Of a DNA stretch of 64,000 nt, positions 61,696-64,000 are shown piece after piece. The first letter of the stretch is position 1. Each line of letters starts with the position of its first letter. A model generated the notes under the pieces. The model was not told where the DNA came from and searched no databases. It saw only the letters and a list, made by a program, of their open reading frames with translations. The translations under genes were made by a program, and so were the position numbers. Source of the DNA: Leuctra nigra (Eukaryota > Arthropoda > Insecta > Plecoptera > Leuctridae); NCBI GenBank assembly GCA_934045905.1, contig OW203764.1, positions 37,135,434-37,199,433 of the forward strand, written 5' to 3'.

Positions 61696-63223
61696 AGTAT
61701 ACTTATTCTACAGCATTTAATTAACTTACGGTTGCAAGCCACAACAAAGACGCTTCATTGCTAGTGAGCAACTTTTAAAAATATCACAATTTAAAGGAAT
61801 AACTTAATAAGTAAGGAATATAAAGTACAGTTTTAACCGATTTAGCTCCAAAATGACAGTTAAACAATAGGCTGTGGGTATGAAATATGTAGACCATAGC
61901 GCTAATTTAATCGGTAACACAAAATGCAATACCCGAAATAGGATTTTTTTTTATATTTCACAGCTTTATATTGAACCGACTCCAGATGAATTTGTTGTTA
62001 TTTTAATCTTGTTGACAATTTCAGGGCTCCCAACAGTTTCTATCTTCAAAAATAGCGAGTTTTAAGGACTTTTAGGTAGAAAGATGACCAAAATAATGAT
62101 CTAAGTAGTAGAGGGGGTGTCAGCATATAAAGCTTCAAAAAGACAATTCTAAATACTAGATTGAAAAATGGTATACGTGTTGCATCTGTCCTTCATTCAT
62201 TAAAAATATGTTTAGCCTTAGCCCTCGTCATTAAAAATTAGTTATTTTACCTAAGCAATGCACCAAAAATCACTTAGATATATTACCGTTCAACTAAATC
62301 AAATCTAAGATTGGTTAATTTGTAAAACAATAAGTGGGCGGACGCTCTACGATTGTCATGGGAACCATTGCTTGCGAACACAATGGGGGGTTTGGGGGGA
62401 AGGCCCCTCAACATAACGGGTCCGGGGCGAATAGCCCCGGTTAAATATTGAATTTCAGGAACAAATTTGGTGCCTTTCTACGCGATTTGTACACAATTTA
62501 AAGCCAATTTTTTTACTTCCGTGAAAAGTAAGTTGGTGGACCGAATTCCTCTTTCATATAAATAGGGCTAGGATGTTTATGACATATCCTTTTTTCGTTT
62601 TTTGTTCAAACACGTCTAAAAATGATATATAAATATGTTTCATGTGTTCCTGATTTCAAAAATATGCGTTTCATTTTGCCTGAAAATGCCTTCTTCTCAA
62701 TTTTTTTTTATAAATCCAGTCCTTTTCTTGCTTTTTTTTTTTTTTTTTTACATTATTGGGGGAAAAAATATGAAATGCTGTTGCAAGTTAAACAATTTTA
62801 GGAATTTTCGTCTAGACCACATTTCATAAAATTGCCATCCACCTCTTGGATGCACCATCAACAATTGACACTTGATATATCGCTAAATCAAGCTTCCTCT
62901 CTGCACTCTGGTGGTAGAAATGTGTACTTGAGGAAGGGTGTAGCAATTCAATTCTCCATAAGGTACCTGTAGAGTTTGGATACCTCTACTTCATACACTA
63001 TTTAACATAGAACCATAAAAATTGTAATGAGTATAGAAAAGATTATGCTTATTCGATCTGTCACCTCAGAAATTTATTTTTTGTGTCTAAATAATTATAA
63101 AAAAAACTTTCCGTATGAAGCAAATACGGCTTATACTGTAGCCTGATTGGTCCGTTGGACCATTTCCTGTCCTCTGATTGGCTGATGCATTACATGTTTG
63201 AACAATTATTACGCTGCAATTTA
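61696..63223. other. No supportable gene
   Basis: AT-rich sequence with T-runs (62731-62750). Frames at 61874 and 62635 are unrecognised. A small GGGGG-rich patch lies at 62385-62440. Confidence 0.4.
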
Positions 63224-63423
63224 NNNNNNNNNNNNNNNNNNNNNNNNNNNNNNNNNNNNNNNNNNNNNNNNNNNNNNNNNNNNNNNNNNNNNNNNNNNNN
63301 NNNNNNNNNNNNNNNNNNNNNNNNNNNNNNNNNNNNNNNNNNNNNNNNNNNNNNNNNNNNNNNNNNNNNNNNNNNNNNNNNNNNNNNNNNNNNNNNNNNN
63401 NNNNNNNNNNNNNNNNNNNNNNN
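63224..63423. other. Assembly gap, 200 N
   Basis: Exactly 200 N, probably a fixed-size placeholder. It hides the 5' part of Helitron-like copy H. Confidence 0.97.
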
Positions 63424-63670
63424 AACGAGATCCTGTGATTTTTGAAAATTAACAAGGAACCGTTCAATTATAAAGGTTTAATCGATCAACTTAAAACTTA
63501 GCAAGGATTGGCACCAATATTTGTGGAGATTTTGGAGATTTTTATACAAGTCTGTGACGAAACTAAAGAATTGTTGGCTTTTAATGACATTCGATAGACA
63601 TAATTTCGGTTCGAGGTGTTGCGTGTATCCGTGCTCGCTCATCAACGCGTTACACAGAGCGTTTTCCTAG
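63424..63670 (+). mobile_element. Helitron-like element, copy H, 3' part
   Basis: Matches copy F from about 58368 to its end (GAGATC.TGTGATTTT.., GGTTCGAG.TGTTGCG), then GCTCGCTCATCAACGCG, the GTTACACAGAGCG hairpin and CTAG. The 5' end lies in the gap or is missing. Confidence 0.75.
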
Positions 63671-64000
63671 TAATTATTAATATTGCTGAATACGCGATGA
63701 TAAAGTGGCATGAGAAATCCTTGGAGCTATTAGAAGCAATTAAGTAGAATGGGAGTAACTTCGGCGCATATTTAAGCAATAATTAGACGCGAGTTGATTT
63801 TTATTTGATTTTATATTTTACTTGTTCAACTGTAACTTATAAATTTTATGAAATGCGCCCATAATACTTTACTAGATTATAAGAAGACACAGTAAAAGTA
63901 TTAAGTACTTTCTATATTAAACTGAAAATAGAATCTCGACGAAAGCACAAAACAAATTATCAAGTCTTGGTAATTACCAATTAATTTTAAATGGTCATGA
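63671..64000. other. No recognisable feature
   Basis: AT-rich; nothing to annotate. Confidence 0.4.

Overview
The window reads as AT-rich, intron-bearing insect nuclear DNA, with no bacterial-style gene layout. The transposon mix (foldback MITEs, Tc1/mariner relics, a Jockey/CR1-group LINE, a tRNA-derived SINE, Helitron-like elements) fits a large repeat-rich genome; a hemipteran such as a planthopper is my guess, not something the sequence proves. Host coding content is tiny. Two phase-compatible + strand exons (19669-19869 and 25417-25508) encode Cys-rich sushi/CCP-type sequence of a secreted or surface protein, possibly Hikaru genki-like. The DNA around them looks like long introns filled with mobile elements.

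Layout. 0.8-3.8 kb: composite TIR/palindrome element (copy 1) with a 1.45-kb element nested in it. 6-8 kb: several small foldback elements. 12.3-14.4 kb: foldback MITE and composite copy 2. 14.5-17.0 kb: two Helitron-like elements. 19.7-25.7 kb: two exons, another Helitron-like element, a 51-bp minisatellite (about 23 units) and a (TC)n tract starting 13 bp after a splice donor. 29.8-30.5 kb: an inverted Helitron-like copy. 31.6-37.8 kb: a nearly intact LINE whose ORF2 is split between endonuclease and reverse transcriptase by a 1398-bp Helitron-like element. 38.5-41 kb: four small inverted-repeat elements. 41.6-44.7 kb: composite copies 3 and 4 back to back. 44.9-45.7 kb: an 834-bp foldback. 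46.6-46.9 kb: a SINE with a 14-bp target duplication. 49.3-50.2 kb: a decayed Tc1/mariner element. 53.6-61.7 kb: a large inverted duplication around two head-to-head Helitron-like copies, with a very young 860-bp near-perfect palindrome in its right arm. 63.2-63.4 kb: a 200-N gap inside another Helitron-like copy.

Two observations stand out. First, a family of about 400-bp palindromes always sits at one edge of arrays of about 270-bp units. Both arms of each palindrome carry the same copy-private variants, which implies arm-to-arm homogenisation or replication through a hairpin. Second, at least eight Helitron-like elements share a 5' TTGAGCGAGC end, an inverted copy of it near the 3' end, a 3' hairpin plus CTAG, and variable numbers of internal about 185-bp units. 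The LINE interruption fixes the exact ends of this family.

The nesting gives a relative history: LINE before Helitron-like copy C; mariner-type foldback, then inverted duplication, then 860-bp palindrome.
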